DNA of 64,000 bases, taken from positions 126,528 through 190,527 of the forward strand of contig NZ_CCXK01000015.1 of assembly GCF_000821305.1 (NCBI RefSeq). The letters are read 5' to 3'. The number at the start of each line of letters is the position of its first letter. The first letter of the stretch is position 1. Origin of the DNA: Clostridium culturomicium. GTDB taxonomy: Bacteria; Bacillota; Clostridia; Clostridiales; Clostridiaceae. Both the position numbers and the translations under genes were made by a program. Positions 1 through 9,543 of this stretch are shown piece after piece. The notes beneath the pieces were generated by a model. It worked only from the letters and a program-made list of their open reading frames with translations. It searched no databases and had not been told where the DNA came from.

Positions 1-22
1 AATATATATTTATTATATTAAT

Positions 23-60
23 AATATCCATGAAATGTCAAACATCATTTCATGGATATT
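23..60. terminator. Bidirectional terminator
   Basis: A perfect 15-bp inverted repeat (23-37 with 46-60) has an 8-nt loop. It lies 3' of the beta-galactosidase gene. The + side is followed by a T-rich run; the - side tail is AT-rich without a clean T tract. Confidence 0.75.
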
Positions 61-71
61 GTTTATTTTTA

Positions 72-1850
72 TTATTTCCAAAGTGGCTTATCTTCAAACT
101 TCACTTCTGGTATATTACAACCATGTAGTTCAAAAACTATTATTTCATTTTCTCCTACTTTTAAAAGTGGGTATGGGACATAAAGATTTAACTGTGGACC
201 AACATTCCAGTATCTCCCCAAATTAAATCCATTAATAAACACAATTCCCTTATTGAAGTTTTCTAGAGTTATAAATGTATCTGCTATATCCTCTTCTTTA
301 TCAATTAACAGGCTCCCTTTATAGAAAGCAGGTCCTTTAACTTTTTCATTTTTAAAGTCCAATTTTGATAAATCCTTCATTTCTAAATTCCACACATCAA
401 CCTCATGAAGAAACTGACCTTGTAATCTTACTCCTTCAGTTATACCCTTGAAATCTTTAATATATGGGCCATAATTTATTCTTCCCATGTTTTCAACTAG
501 AATGTCTAGCTTTAAGCCTTCCTTTGGAACCTTTACCAAAAGCTTCAAATTATCCATTTTAAATTTTTCATTCATAAGCTGTGGCTCTCTATTTCTATAA
601 TAAACGGCTGCTTCCTCACCATTTATAAATACTTGAGCTCTGTCATGAACTTCATCAATGGATAAAGGCAACTCTTCTATTGGTCCCTCCAGAACTTTAG
701 AATACAAAGTATATCCATATTCCTGTCCATAAGCTTCCATATTGTTTATGTAAGTGCTTTTTATTGAATTAGCTAGATTATCTAAGTTATCAAACAAGCT
801 ACAACAATGCGAAAGCTCTACCTTCCCATAAGCCTTCTTTACCGAATTCTTTGGAATATCCATGTCTATCTTGCCAAAATATCTTTCCATTGAAGCCCTT
901 ACCCCAAGATATTTATCTGTGACATCCCCTGCTTCAGTTAAAATTGAATCATAATCATAGCTTGTAATGGTTGGCATATATTTATCTGTAAAATTTGCTC
1001 CATTCATAAAACCAAAGTTAGTTCCTCCATGGAACATATAGAAGTTAACATTAGCTCCTCTTTCAAGCATTATCTCAAAATTTTCTACAACATCCTTACT
1101 TGCTCTTTTATGGTGTATACCCTCCCAATGATCAAACCATCCAATCCAATACTCCATGCACATTAAAGGCATATCCTTTTGATGCTCCTCTAACTTATCA
1201 AAGGCTTCATCAGATTTTGACCCAAAGTTTACTGTTTTATAAACTTCTTCTAAGGTTCCACCCTTAAGCATGTAATCCGTAGGTCCATCTGATGTGAATA
1301 AAACTGTGTCTACACCTCGTCTTATAAGGCCTCTCTTAATGTATTCTAAGTAAGCTTTATCATTCCCATAACTTCCATACTCATTTTCCACCTGTACAGC
1401 AATAACTGGTCCACCATTAGTACATAGGTGTGGAACTAACCTTGGAACGAACTCATCAAACCACCTATCCACATGCCTCAAATATTTTTCATCCATGCAT
1501 CTTAATTTTATATTTTTATCCTTTAATAGCCAACCTGGAAGCCCTCCCATTTCCCATTCAGCACATATGAATGGTCCTGGTCTTACAATAACCATTAAAT
1601 CTAGCTTCTCAGCAGTCTCTATAAACTCATTTAAATCGCAAAAACCATCGAAAACAAAATTTCCTTCCTTTGGTTCATGAATATTCCATGGCACATAAGT
1701 CTCAACAGTATTAAATCCACAAGCCTTCAGCTTCAACAGTCTATCTTCATACTGCTCCTTAAACATTCTGAAGTAATGAATTGCTCCACTGATAAGCCTT
1801 ACTTCTTCCCCATTTCTATAAAATTTTTTTCCTTTGATTTTAAAATCCAT
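72..1850 (-). CDS. GH35 beta-galactosidase
   Basis: Glycoside hydrolase family 35 enzyme of 592 residues, expected to release terminal beta-galactose from oligosaccharides. The N-terminal TIM barrel begins with a typical 'SGAIHYFR' stretch near residue 21. The acid/base motif QVENEYG is at about 153-159 (E157 is the likely catalytic residue) and the nucleophile motif MEYWIGWFDHW at about 232-242 (E233). The C-terminal part has the beta-sandwich look of the family ('VFINGFNLGRYW'). There is no signal peptide, so it is likely cytoplasmic and acts on imported sugars. ATG start with AGGGGG upstream. It stands alone, with no sugar transporter beside it, so the natural substrate cannot be read from context. 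Confidence 0.93.
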   Translation of the reverse strand: MDFKIKGKKFYRNGEEVRLISGAIHYFRMFKEQYEDRLLKLKACGFNTVETYVPWNIHEPKEGNFVFDGFCDLNEFIETAEKLDLMVIVRPGPFICAEWEMGGLPGWLLKDKNIKLRCMDEKYLRHVDRWFDEFVPRLVPHLCTNGGPVIAVQVENEYGSYGNDKAYLEYIKRGLIRRGVDTVLFTSDGPTDYMLKGGTLEEVYKTVNFGSKSDEAFDKLEEHQKDMPLMCMEYWIGWFDHWEGIHHKRASKDVVENFEIMLERGANVNFYMFHGGTNFGFMNGANFTDKYMPTITSYDYDSILTEAGDVTDKYLGVRASMERYFGKIDMDIPKNSVKKAYGKVELSHCCSLFDNLDNLANSIKSTYINNMEAYGQEYGYTLYSKVLEGPIEELPLSIDEVHDRAQVFINGEEAAVYYRNREPQLMNEKFKMDNLKLLVKVPKEGLKLDILVENMGRINYGPYIKDFKGITEGVRLQGQFLHEVDVWNLEMKDLSKLDFKNEKVKGPAFYKGSLLIDKEEDIADTFITLENFNKGIVFINGFNLGRYWNVGPQLNLYVPYPLLKVGENEIIVFELHGCNIPEVKFEDKPLWK

Positions 1851-2032
1851 ATCCTTAAGCCCCCTAGTTTAAATTTTAAATAAATATCCTTTGAATTGGA
1901 AAGTATTTCATTTCTATACTATTAATCTTTATTAAAAATTATTTATTTTGCAATAATATCACAAAATACATATATTCCTTATATAAATTTAAAATCCTTC
2001 TTTTTATTAAAAGTTATACTCATATTAAAAAG

Positions 2033-2072
2033 AAAATCTCCAATAAAATCCGACGATCTTATTAGAGATTTT
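2033..2072 (-). terminator. Terminator of the pot operon
   Basis: 14-bp stem (2033-2046 with 2059-2072, one G-U pair) followed on the - strand by a T-rich tail, 20 nt after the potD stop. Confidence 0.8.
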
Positions 2073-2091
2073 TATTATTACTTATTTACTT

Positions 2092-3141
2092 TTAGTTAGA
2101 CCTAATCTCAATCCATCTATCATCATATAATCTTATCTTTGCTCCAAGATCAATGAAGTATTCACATTTATCTAGATACTCTTGTGATGGATAAGCCACT
2201 GGATCTTCCTTTACCTCATCATCTAAAAGCTCAAATGCAGCTTTATTAGGTGTAGAATATCCAACATAATCAATGTTAGTAAGTGCATTTTCTGGATCTA
2301 GTATAAAGTTAATGAACATTTCTGCATAATCCTTATTTTCTGCGCTCATTGGAATGCACATTGAGTCAATCCACCTGTTAGTTCCATTTTTAGGTGTTGC
2401 ATATGCCAAGTTTTCATTTTGATCCATTAAAGTTATGGCATCTCCTGAATACACAATACCCATAGCCGCTTCCTCACCTAAAAGTCTATCTTTTCCGTCA
2501 TCATTAGCATAAGCTAAAACTAAGTCCTTTTGCTTAATTAATAAATCTCTTGCTTCATCAAGTTCCTTTTCATCAGTTGTATTAACTGAATATCCAAGCT
2601 TCATTAAAGCAATCCCAAAGGTATCTCTAACTGAATCAAGCATTAAAAGATTCTCCTTATATTTTTCATCCCAAAGAATATCCCAGCTGTCAACCTCTTC
2701 ATCTACCATGGTTGTGTTATATAGAATTCCAAAGGTACCCCAAAAATATGGAACGCTGTACTCACTAGTGGGATCATATACTGGATTTAAAAAGTCTTCA
2801 TCAATATTTTTATAATTTGGTATGTTATTATAATCAATTTTTTGAAGTAACCCTTCATTAATCATCTTTGAAACCATATAATCCGATGGAACAATTAAAT
2901 CATATTTAGATCCACCATTTCTAACCTTTTGATACATTATCTCATTAGTTTCAAAGGTTTCATATACAACTTCAATTCCAGTCTCTTCTTCAAACTTTTC
3001 TAACAAAGATTCGTCGATATAGTCTCCAACATTATATATATTTAAAACTTCCTTTGAAGGTTTAGTCCCACAGCCTGTAAACAGTGCAGAGAACGTAACC
3101 AATGAAGTGATTAAAGCCAAAATTTTTTTATTTACTTTCAT
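2092..3141 (-). CDS. potD: Spermidine/putrescine ABC transporter, substrate-binding lipoprotein PotD
   Basis: 349-residue solute-binding protein that captures polyamines outside the membrane and delivers them to PotBC. A signal peptide ends in a lipobox (LFTGC, Cys at residue 24), so it should be a lipid-anchored protein. The following 'LNIYNVGDYIDESLLEKFE' segment and 'YDLIVPSDYMV' are typical of the PotD/PotF family. It is the last gene of the operon and its start overlaps potC by 14 nt, indicating translational coupling. Spermidine versus putrescine preference cannot be decided by eye. Confidence 0.93.
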   Translation of the reverse strand: MKVNKKILALITSLVTFSALFTGCGTKPSKEVLNIYNVGDYIDESLLEKFEEETGIEVVYETFETNEIMYQKVRNGGSKYDLIVPSDYMVSKMINEGLLQKIDYNNIPNYKNIDEDFLNPVYDPTSEYSVPYFWGTFGILYNTTMVDEEVDSWDILWDEKYKENLLMLDSVRDTFGIALMKLGYSVNTTDEKELDEARDLLIKQKDLVLAYANDDGKDRLLGEEAAMGIVYSGDAITLMDQNENLAYATPKNGTNRWIDSMCIPMSAENKDYAEMFINFILDPENALTNIDYVGYSTPNKAAFELLDDEVKEDPVAYPSQEYLDKCEYFIDLGAKIRLYDDRWIEIRSN

Positions 3142-3925
3142 TTTTGTCCCCCTTCACTGCAGATTGTTTTTTATTGGCTAATAAAAGTAAGGATAAAACT
3201 GTAATGAACATTAATGTACTAAGTGCATTAATCTCTGGTTTAATTCCTCTCTTAGCCATTGAATAAACCTCAATTGACAGGTTTGTAACTCCATTTCCTG
3301 TATTAAAGAAACTGATTATAAAGTCATCGATTGACATTGTAAATGCAATTAGAAAGCCTGAAACTATACCTGGCTTTATTTGAGGTATTACAACCTTCCA
3401 TAGAGTGTATAATGGCTTTGCGCCTAAATCCATAGCAGCATTTTCTATATTATCAGGCATCTGCTTAAGCTTAGGAAGTACTGATAAAACTACGTATGGA
3501 ATATTAAAAGTTATATGCGCTAACAGCATAGTTGCAAAGCCAAGGTTCATATTAAAAAATATGAACAGAATCATAAGTCCTATAGCTGTAACTATATCTG
3601 GATTTAAAACAGGAAGGTAGTTAATGTTTAAGAGAAATGTCTTCTTTGCTCCCTTCATTTTATTTATTCCAATAGCACTAATAGTTCCTATTATTGTTGC
3701 AATTGTAGCTGCAAGTACTGCCACTACTACTGTAGTTATAAGTGCAGAAATTATTCTCTCATTATGAAATAACTGCTTATACCACTTAAAAGTAAAACCA
3801 TTCCACTTTGCCATAGACTTTGAATCATTAAATGAAAAAAGTGCTAGAGCAAAGATTGGTGCGTACAAAAATATAAATACTAAAACTAAATATATATTAG
3901 ATGCCGCTTTTTTAGCTTTTACCAC
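3128..3925 (-). CDS. potC: Polyamine ABC transporter permease PotC
   Basis: 265-residue inner-membrane permease with about six membrane helices. The binding-protein-dependent transport 'EAA' loop is seen as 'NAAMDLGAKPLYTLWKVVIPQIKPG' split around residues 160-185, which docks on the ATPase PotA. It forms the channel with PotB. Its start overlaps potB by 7 nt and its end overlaps potD, as expected for one polycistronic mRNA. Confidence 0.93.
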   Translation of the reverse strand: MVKAKKAASNIYLVLVFIFLYAPIFALALFSFNDSKSMAKWNGFTFKWYKQLFHNERIISALITTVVVAVLAATIATIIGTISAIGINKMKGAKKTFLLNINYLPVLNPDIVTAIGLMILFIFFNMNLGFATMLLAHITFNIPYVVLSVLPKLKQMPDNIENAAMDLGAKPLYTLWKVVIPQIKPGIVSGFLIAFTMSIDDFIISFFNTGNGVTNLSIEVYSMAKRGIKPEINALSTLMFITVLSLLLLANKKQSAVKGDKNESK

Positions 3926-4776
3926 ATTACTCTACCTCCTTTTCCTCTGCCTTCATCATCGTCATCTGAGAACTTAGATGTAAGAGCCATACAAATTAAT
4001 ATTAATATCATCATTAATATGGATACTGCTGAACCGAAATTCCAGTTACCCATAGTCGTAAACTGTTGTTCAATTAAGTTACCAATAAGCATCTGCTTTC
4101 CGCCACCAAGAAGCTGTGAAATTACGAAGGTCGATACTGCCGGCATAAATACCATAGTTATACCTGAAATAACCCCTGGCATACTTAAAGGAAATACAAC
4201 CTTAACGAAAGCTGTAAATTTACCTGCCCCTAAATCATAGGCAGCATTAATTAAGTCCTGATCCATCTTAGACAGTGATGTATATACTGGCAATACCATA
4301 AATGGTAAGAAGTTATACACCATACCAAGAAGAATAGCTGAATTTGTATATAAAATATCAATAGGATTTAATCCTATGGTAGTTAATAAATTATTGATTA
4401 AGCCATTTCTTCCTAAAATTGCAAGCCATGCGTAAGTTCTAAGAAGAAAATTCATCCACATAGGAAGAATGAAAAGCATTATAAGAAGACCTCTTTTATG
4501 CTCTGCTTTCTTCGCAATTATATAAGCCACTGGATATCCAATTAAAAGGCAAAGCATTGTGGATTGTAATGCAAGCCAAATTGATCTTCCAAATACTTTA
4601 ACGTAAATTGGATCCATTAACCTTCTAAAGTTATCTAAAGAAAACTTAACACCTGAACCATCTGTAACAGTAAAAGCAAAATAAAAAATTAATAGAAGTG
4701 GTACAATTATAAAAATTGTACTCCAAAGTACATAGGGATAAGCTAACCAGGATCTTTCTTTTTTCATTCTACTCAT
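3919..4776 (-). CDS. potB: Polyamine ABC transporter permease PotB
   Basis: 285-residue permease, partner of PotC, with about six membrane helices. The EAA loop reads 'INAAYDLGAGKFTAFVKVV' near residues 175-195. The start overlaps the end of potA by 8 nt. The C-terminus carries an unusual acidic then basic tail (SDDDDEGRGKGGR) on the presumed cytoplasmic side. Confidence 0.93.
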   Translation of the reverse strand: MSRMKKERSWLAYPYVLWSTIFIIVPLLLIFYFAFTVTDGSGVKFSLDNFRRLMDPIYVKVFGRSIWLALQSTMLCLLIGYPVAYIIAKKAEHKRGLLIMLFILPMWMNFLLRTYAWLAILGRNGLINNLLTTIGLNPIDILYTNSAILLGMVYNFLPFMVLPVYTSLSKMDQDLINAAYDLGAGKFTAFVKVVFPLSMPGVISGITMVFMPAVSTFVISQLLGGGKQMLIGNLIEQQFTTMGNWNFGSAVSILMMILILICMALTSKFSDDDDEGRGKGGRVMW

Positions 4777-5815
4777 CTCCTGACTTTTTCATAATATGAA
4801 TATCCTCTGGATATATATCCATACCTATTTCTTCACCTACTGCTATATTCTTTGTAGTGTGAATTATAAAAGTCATATGCTTTTCTTCTACCTCTAGTTC
4901 ATAATGAACACCTTTAAACACTGTAGATTTAACAACCCCTGTAAGATGTCCTTTTTCTTTAGAAACAATCTTCACGTCCTCTGGTCTTATTACCACATCT
5001 ATATCTTCATTTTTGCTAAAGCCCTTATCAACACATTCAAATAATCTTCCACAAAACTGAACCTTATAATCTTCTAACATGACTCCTTCAGTTATGTTAC
5101 TTTCTCCAATAAACTTGGCAACAAATCTATTTTCAGGTTCATTGTATATATCTTCTGGAGTTCCCATCTGTTGAATAATACCCTTATTCATAACAACCAC
5201 TGTATCAGACATAGTTAACGCTTCTTCTTGGTCATGAGTTACGAAGATAAATGTAATTCCAAGCTGTTTTTGAATTCTCTTAAGTTCAATTTGCATTTCT
5301 TTTCTTAACTTAAGGTCAAGTGCTCCTAGTGGCTCATCAAGAAGTAATACCCTTGGCTCATTAACTATCGCTCTAGCTATAGCAATTCTCTGCTGCTGTC
5401 CACCACTTAAAGAATCTGTTTTTCTTTTTTCAAAGCCTTCAAGATCTACAAGCTTTAAAACCTCTTTAACCTTTGCATCTATTTGCTCCTTTGGTAATTT
5501 CTTTATCTTTAATCCAAAGGCAATATTCTCATATACATTCATATGTGGGAAAAGTGCATATTTCTGAAATACAGTATTGATTTGTCGCTTATATGGTGGT
5601 AAGTCATTAATTTTATTGTCTTCAAACAATACTTGACCTTCATCACAGCTTTCAAATCCAGCAATTATCTTTAATGTTGTAGTCTTCCCACAACCACTCG
5701 GTCCAAGTAATGTAACAAACTCATTCTTCTTTATATCTAAACTTAAATTATCTAATACCTTAAGGTCCTCAAAAGTCTTAGATATATTTTTTATCTCAAT
5801 TATATTCTCAGTCAA
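4769..5815 (-). CDS. potA: Polyamine ABC transporter ATPase PotA
   Basis: Cytoplasmic ATPase that powers PotBC. It shows Walker A (GPSGCGKTT), the Q-loop (FQKYALFPH), the ABC signature LSGGQQQR, Walker B (VLLLDEPLGALD) and the H-loop (THDQEEA), followed by a TOBE-type C-terminal domain. I place the start at TTG 5815, because AGAGGTG lies 6 nt before it; a longer frame from GTG 5863 lacks a ribosome site. Length is then 348 residues. It follows the XRE-cupin gene by 48 nt. Confidence 0.93.
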   Translation of the reverse strand: MTENIIEIKNISKTFEDLKVLDNLSLDIKKNEFVTLLGPSGCGKTTTLKIIAGFESCDEGQVLFEDNKINDLPPYKRQINTVFQKYALFPHMNVYENIAFGLKIKKLPKEQIDAKVKEVLKLVDLEGFEKRKTDSLSGGQQQRIAIARAIVNEPRVLLLDEPLGALDLKLRKEMQIELKRIQKQLGITFIFVTHDQEEALTMSDTVVVMNKGIIQQMGTPEDIYNEPENRFVAKFIGESNITEGVMLEDYKVQFCGRLFECVDKGFSKNEDIDVVIRPEDVKIVSKEKGHLTGVVKSTVFKGVHYELEVEEKHMTFIIHTTKNIAVGEEIGMDIYPEDIHIMKKSGDE

Positions 5816-5863
5816 TATAAACACCTCTTTTTCCAAATAATAAATTCTATTTTCCTTCTTCAC

Positions 5864-6403
5864 TTAGAAAGAAGGTGGTGTACTTACCCATATTACCGTT
5901 GCCTCAGTTTTCCCTGCATTTTCTATGTAGTGATTAGCCTTAGGCTTGAAATAAAAGCTTTCTCCCTTACGTATTCTATATACCTTATCTCCCAAATGAA
6001 GATTAATAATACCATGTAAAACCAGACCAAATTCTTCACCTTCATGAGGTTCTTCCTCTTTATATCTTCCCTTTGGTTCTAGTATCAACATTATAGGTTC
6101 CATTTCATTCTTTTGAGCATCAGGTACAAGCCATTTTAATCTATATTTTAAATCTTCATCTTCCGTTTCAAACATATCATCATCGGTAAACTTAACTCTT
6201 TCATTAACCTTTTCACTGAAAAACTCATTTAAGTTTGTTCCTAGAATTTGAAGTATGTCCATCAATGTAGCTATTGAAGGTGATGTAAGATCATTTTCAA
6301 TTTGGGAGATGAATCCCTTAGATAATTCACATCTATTCGCAAGCTCTTCTTGGGTTAATTGCTTCTCAATTCTAAGCCTTTTAATCTTCTCGCCAATTTG
6401 CAC
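5864..6403 (-). CDS. XRE-family regulator with cupin domain, probable polyamine-operon regulator
   Basis: 179-residue regulator. An N-terminal helix-turn-helix of the XRE type (about residues 6-60, 'TQEELANRCELSKGFISQIE') is joined to a C-terminal cupin barrel (about 105-175, 'PHEGEEFGLVLHG'). This layout is that of PuuR-like regulators commonly found directly upstream of potABCD in Clostridia, where the cupin senses a small ligand. The start is GTG 6403 with GGAGGTG five bases before it. As the first gene of the pot operon it probably controls its own promoter. The polyamine ligand is inferred from context. Confidence 0.88.
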   Translation of the reverse strand: MQIGEKIKRLRIEKQLTQEELANRCELSKGFISQIENDLTSPSIATLMDILQILGTNLNEFFSEKVNERVKFTDDDMFETEDEDLKYRLKWLVPDAQKNEMEPIMLILEPKGRYKEEEPHEGEEFGLVLHGIINLHLGDKVYRIRKGESFYFKPKANHYIENAGKTEATVIWVSTPPSF

Positions 6404-6469
6404 AATTACACCTCCACTTTGTGTATTATATCTAAACTTTAGGTTTATTTTTACTAAACAAACAATATT

Positions 6470-6498
6470 ATTTTATAGCTATCTACATGAAAAATCAA
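6470..6498 (-). promoter_or_regulatory. Sigma-A-type promoter for the pot operon
   Basis: On the - strand a -35 TTGATT (6493-6498) and a -10 TAAAAT (6470-6475) are separated by 17 bp. They lie 67 nt upstream of the GTG start of the regulator gene. Confidence 0.6.
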
Positions 6499-6754
6499 TA
6501 TATTTCTAAAACTTTTTTGAAATTTTAAGATTTTTTTTATCGTCCTTAGCCTTGATTCTATCTGACTCTTACTCAAAATGGTTTATATTAAAATATCCTA
6601 TGTTTAGTAATACTAAGTATTTACTCAAAAATCATCGCTTTTTTATTTTTCTCACATAATTAAAGTTAAATTTAAAATTAAGTTTAATTATACTAAGGAA
6701 AATAAATACTATACTTTATACCACTTGGAATAACTAGTGTTTCATTAATATAAA
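6499..6754. other. AT-rich intergenic stretch without a gene
   Basis: Between the pot promoter and the terminator of the next gene I see only AT-rich sequence with stops in all frames and no convincing ribosome site. Confidence 0.6.
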
Positions 6755-6792
6755 ATAAAAAGACAGTAAAACCATCTATGGTTTTACTGCCA
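6755..6792 (-). terminator. Terminator of the aroE-linked operon
   Basis: Stem CAGTAAAACCAT (6764-6775) with ATGGTTTTACTG (6778-6789), followed on the - strand by TCTTTTTATTTT. It lies just after the 93-residue hypothetical gene. Confidence 0.85.
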
Positions 6793-6803
6793 TCTTAATC
6801 CCA

Positions 6804-7085
6804 TTAATTATATTGTTCAATTTCCTCAATAACCCTATCAAACTCTCTTACTTCAACCCAGTCATATAGGTTTATATTTTCTTTACTATGGAAGGTTTTA
6901 AAATCCTCTATAGCAACCGTCTTCTTTATTTTTTCCTCTATTTCAATAGCCATAAACTCATTGTTACAATCACATATTTCAGTGATTTCACCAAATTCTA
7001 TTTCCTCATCTCCATAGTAGAAAATAACTCCACTTGCCGTAAGCCTATTAAATAAATCAATTAACTTTTCCTTAAGACTATCCAC
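6804..7085 (-). CDS. Small hypothetical protein downstream of aroE
   Basis: I do not recognise this 93-residue acidic protein. It is soluble, with an N-terminal helix ('DSLKEKLIDLFNRL') and two short beta-rich blocks ('GVIFYYGDEEIEFGEI', 'EFMAIEIEEKIKKTVAIEDFKTF'). It may be an SH3-like or Sm-like small fold, which is a guess. The start is GTG 7085, with GGAAGG seven bases upstream. It is the last gene of a run that includes aroE and a chorismate mutase gene. Confidence 0.6.
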   Translation of the reverse strand: MDSLKEKLIDLFNRLTASGVIFYYGDEEIEFGEITEICDCNNEFMAIEIEEKIKKTVAIEDFKTFHSKENINLYDWVEVREFDRVIEEIEQYN

Positions 7086-7132
7086 TTTAATTCCTTCCTT
7101 CAAGTGATATGCTTTTTTGCTTATGTATATTT

Positions 7133-7948
7133 CTAACTAAACTCTCTATTTAAAATTTCGTAAATATCCTTTATAACTTGCTCATCAATTCTTCTTTTCT
7201 GCCATATCTCCTGCTGCCTTACCCCTTGACCAATAAGCATGTTTAAGCCACCAACAACTTTTTTACCTAACGCTTCAGACTTACTCATTAATATAGTCTT
7301 TGATGGATTATAAATTAAATCTACTATAGTGTCATATTTACTAATAATCTCATCTTCTATTGGGCATGCGTCTTCATTAGGAAACATACCAATAGGGGTA
7401 GCATTTATTAAAACCTCACCACTAATGTTTTTAAGCTGGTTATAGCTGATTATTTCCAAATTATCTTCTTTTATTCCTTTTGCATTTTCTGGTGTTCTAC
7501 TTACAATGTAAATTTTATTAACTTTATTATCCTTTAAGTACTGTAGTACAGCTTTTGTTACTCCACCATTTCCTAATACTACTACTGTCTTACCTTCTAG
7601 CTCTACTTTATTTGTTTCTATCAAATGACCAAAACCAAAGTAATCAGTATTGTACCCATGAAGCTCCTCACCATCTAAAGCAATAGTGTTTACTGCTCCG
7701 ATTTTTTCCGCCTCAGGTGAAATTACATCTAGATGTTTCATAATAATAGATTTATATGGAATTGTTACACTTACACCTTTTATTTTCAAAAGTTTCATCG
7801 CTGAAACAAACTCCTCAACTTTTTCTCTTGGAACTTCGAAAAGTCTATAGGCTCCTTCAACTCCAATTTCTTCAAATATCATATTATGTATTCTTGGTGA
7901 TAGACTATGTCCTAATTTTTCACCTAAAACTCCGTAAAATTCAACCAT
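7133..7948 (-). CDS. aroE: Shikimate dehydrogenase
   Basis: 271-residue NADP-dependent enzyme reducing 3-dehydroshikimate to shikimate in aromatic amino-acid synthesis. It has the N-terminal substrate motif 'GHSLSPRIHN' (about 12-21), the catalytic lysine in 'SVTIPYKS' (about residue 67), the Asp in 'NTDYFGF', and the dinucleotide motif 'VLGNGGVTKAV' (about 124-134). Length fits AroE. It sits 29 nt after the chorismate mutase gene, another shikimate-route enzyme, suggesting an operon. Confidence 0.95.
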   Translation of the reverse strand: MVEFYGVLGEKLGHSLSPRIHNMIFEEIGVEGAYRLFEVPREKVEEFVSAMKLLKIKGVSVTIPYKSIIMKHLDVISPEAEKIGAVNTIALDGEELHGYNTDYFGFGHLIETNKVELEGKTVVVLGNGGVTKAVLQYLKDNKVNKIYIVSRTPENAKGIKEDNLEIISYNQLKNISGEVLINATPIGMFPNEDACPIEDEIISKYDTIVDLIYNPSKTILMSKSEALGKKVVGGLNMLIGQGVRQQEIWQKRRIDEQVIKDIYEILNREFS

Positions 7949-7977
7949 AAATAGTACCCCTTCTCCATGCTTTTTAG

Positions 7978-8256
7978 TTACTTAAGCCTCTTAATTACTT
8001 CTTTCTGCAGTTCCCTGCTAAGCTCCATTATTCCAATAAAAAATCTTCTTGCTAATATTTCATATCTATCATCTTTTAATCTATGTACATTGTTTGAAAT
8101 AACTTGAGACTCTCGCTCACCATTATAAATTGGAAGGTTATTTTCAGCTTTGTACTCTGCTACTTTAGCAGCTACATTCATTCTTCTCTCAAACAGCTCA
8201 ATAAGCTGCTGGTCTATTTCATCAATTTCTTTCCTACAATTCTCTAATTCATTCAT
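7978..8256 (-). CDS. Chorismate mutase, AroQ type
   Basis: Small all-helical AroQ-class chorismate mutase (92 residues from ATG 8256) converting chorismate to prephenate. The pattern 'RKEIDEIDQQLIELFERRMNVAAKVAEYK' (split) and 'RESQVI' near residue 50 matches the family, with Arg and Lys residues that bind chorismate. A stand-alone domain, not fused to prephenate dehydratase. ATG 8256 is 11 nt from AGAGAGG; an in-frame GTG three codons upstream is too close to it. Clustered with aroE. Confidence 0.88.
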   Translation of the reverse strand: MNELENCRKEIDEIDQQLIELFERRMNVAAKVAEYKAENNLPIYNGERESQVISNNVHRLKDDRYEILARRFFIGIMELSRELQKEVIKRLK

Positions 8257-8516
8257 TATTGTCACAACCTCTCTAAATTAATATATAATTCTTTAGGTTA
8301 CTAATGAGTATATAAACATATAATTTATAAAACCCATTTATACTTTAATACACATCTAATTATCATTAGAAAGTGTTCCTTTATAATAATACCACTTATA
8401 TTTTTAATTTCTAGTTTGTTTATAGTAATTTAATTTTGTAAACCTTCTCGAATTTTGCAAAAATTTTATAAAAAAATCATTAAATATCTAATAAATTTAG
8501 TAATTTCAATAACAAA
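8257..8516. other. Intergenic region, no gene seen
   Basis: AT-rich. It presumably holds the promoter for the chorismate mutase/aroE operon on the - strand. I could not identify a clear coding frame or RNA structure apart from the terminator that follows. Confidence 0.5.
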
Positions 8517-8548
8517 GAGCTATTTGATACTTATGTCTCAAACAGCCC
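8517..8548 (-). terminator. Terminator after patatin gene
   Basis: Stem of 8517-8527 with 8538-8548 (G-U pairs allowed), followed on the - strand by TTTGTT. Confidence 0.6.
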
Positions 8549-8559
8549 TCAAAATTATA

Positions 8560-9498
8560 TTAACTTATCTTTGAAAATACCTTATCCTTAAAACTAACCA
8601 CGGCCTTAGTAAGCCAGCTTCTGTTTTCTTCTTCTATTCGCTTTCTCTCTGCTTCTTCTTTTTCTAAGTTCTCTTTATATTGATGAATTGCTAATGCAAA
8701 AATAGGTTCAAGAAGATTCTTCGTGTCCTCATATCCTCTTTCAATTCTTTTATCTTTAGCTTCTTCATCAAGATTCAACAAGCCTTCTAAAACCTTATTC
8801 TCCATTTCTGATGGGACAATAGAAATTATTTTAGCCTTTGGGAATAGTTCTCTTTCAATTTTAGCTTCTTTAGATAAAAGAACCGCGATTATAATATCAC
8901 ATTTTTCATCATAAAGAGGTTTAATCGGAGTATTGTCAACTAGCCCACCATCTAAATATTTTTTTCCTAAAATCTCTGCACTTTCATAAATCATCGGCAA
9001 GGATGATGATGCTAAAATCATATCTCTAGCAGTTTCCTCATCATAATCATTAATTCTAAAATACTCTGCTTTAAATTCTGTTGTTTCAGTACATGAAACG
9101 TAGCAGTTTACCCCTGTTGATTTAAGTTTCTGGAAATTCATATACTTACTTATCATTTCTATGGCTCCATCCCTCGGCACATCTCCCTGCTCGAGGAGCT
9201 TTGGCATATGTTTTCTCACTACCTCTAAAGTTCTACTACCTATTGCTAATGTAACACCTTTTTTAATTAATTCCTTATTATTTATAGGTAGAAGCTTTTC
9301 TAAGGTTACTTCCTCCCACATCTTTAAGGCTTCCTCATAATCATTTTGAGCGAAAAGCATGGCATTCATCGCACCTATTGATGCACCTGATACCGCTGTG
9401 ACATACTTATCAATACCTAACTCCTTAATAGCCTTCCAAACACCAAGTTCATAGGCGCCCTTACCTCCACCACCTGATAACACTAAACCTACTTTCAT
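8560..9498 (-). CDS. Patatin-like phospholipase (RssA-type)
   Basis: 312-residue serine lipase/acylhydrolase. The oxyanion motif GGGGKG is at residues 9-14, the nucleophile elbow GASIG at 38-42 (Ser40), and the catalytic Asp in LDGG (about Asp183): the Ser-Asp dyad is complete. There is no signal peptide, so it is cytoplasmic or membrane-associated. The C-terminal 50 residues are a charged helix (EENLEKEEAERKRIEEE). Substrate unknown. Different in sequence from the patatin at 14 kb. Confidence 0.9.
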   Translation of the reverse strand: MKVGLVLSGGGGKGAYELGVWKAIKELGIDKYVTAVSGASIGAMNAMLFAQNDYEEALKMWEEVTLEKLLPINNKELIKKGVTLAIGSRTLEVVRKHMPKLLEQGDVPRDGAIEMISKYMNFQKLKSTGVNCYVSCTETTEFKAEYFRINDYDEETARDMILASSSLPMIYESAEILGKKYLDGGLVDNTPIKPLYDEKCDIIIAVLLSKEAKIERELFPKAKIISIVPSEMENKVLEGLLNLDEEAKDKRIERGYEDTKNLLEPIFALAIHQYKENLEKEEAERKRIEEENRSWLTKAVVSFKDKVFSKIS

Positions 9499-9543
9499 CT
9501 TGTAATGCTCCCCCTTACAAAAATCTCTTACTACAATATTAAT

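Noticed and set aside
35..226. 63-codon + strand frame at the left end
   Set aside because: Overlaps the terminator and the antisense of the beta-galactosidase C-terminus; no ribosome site.
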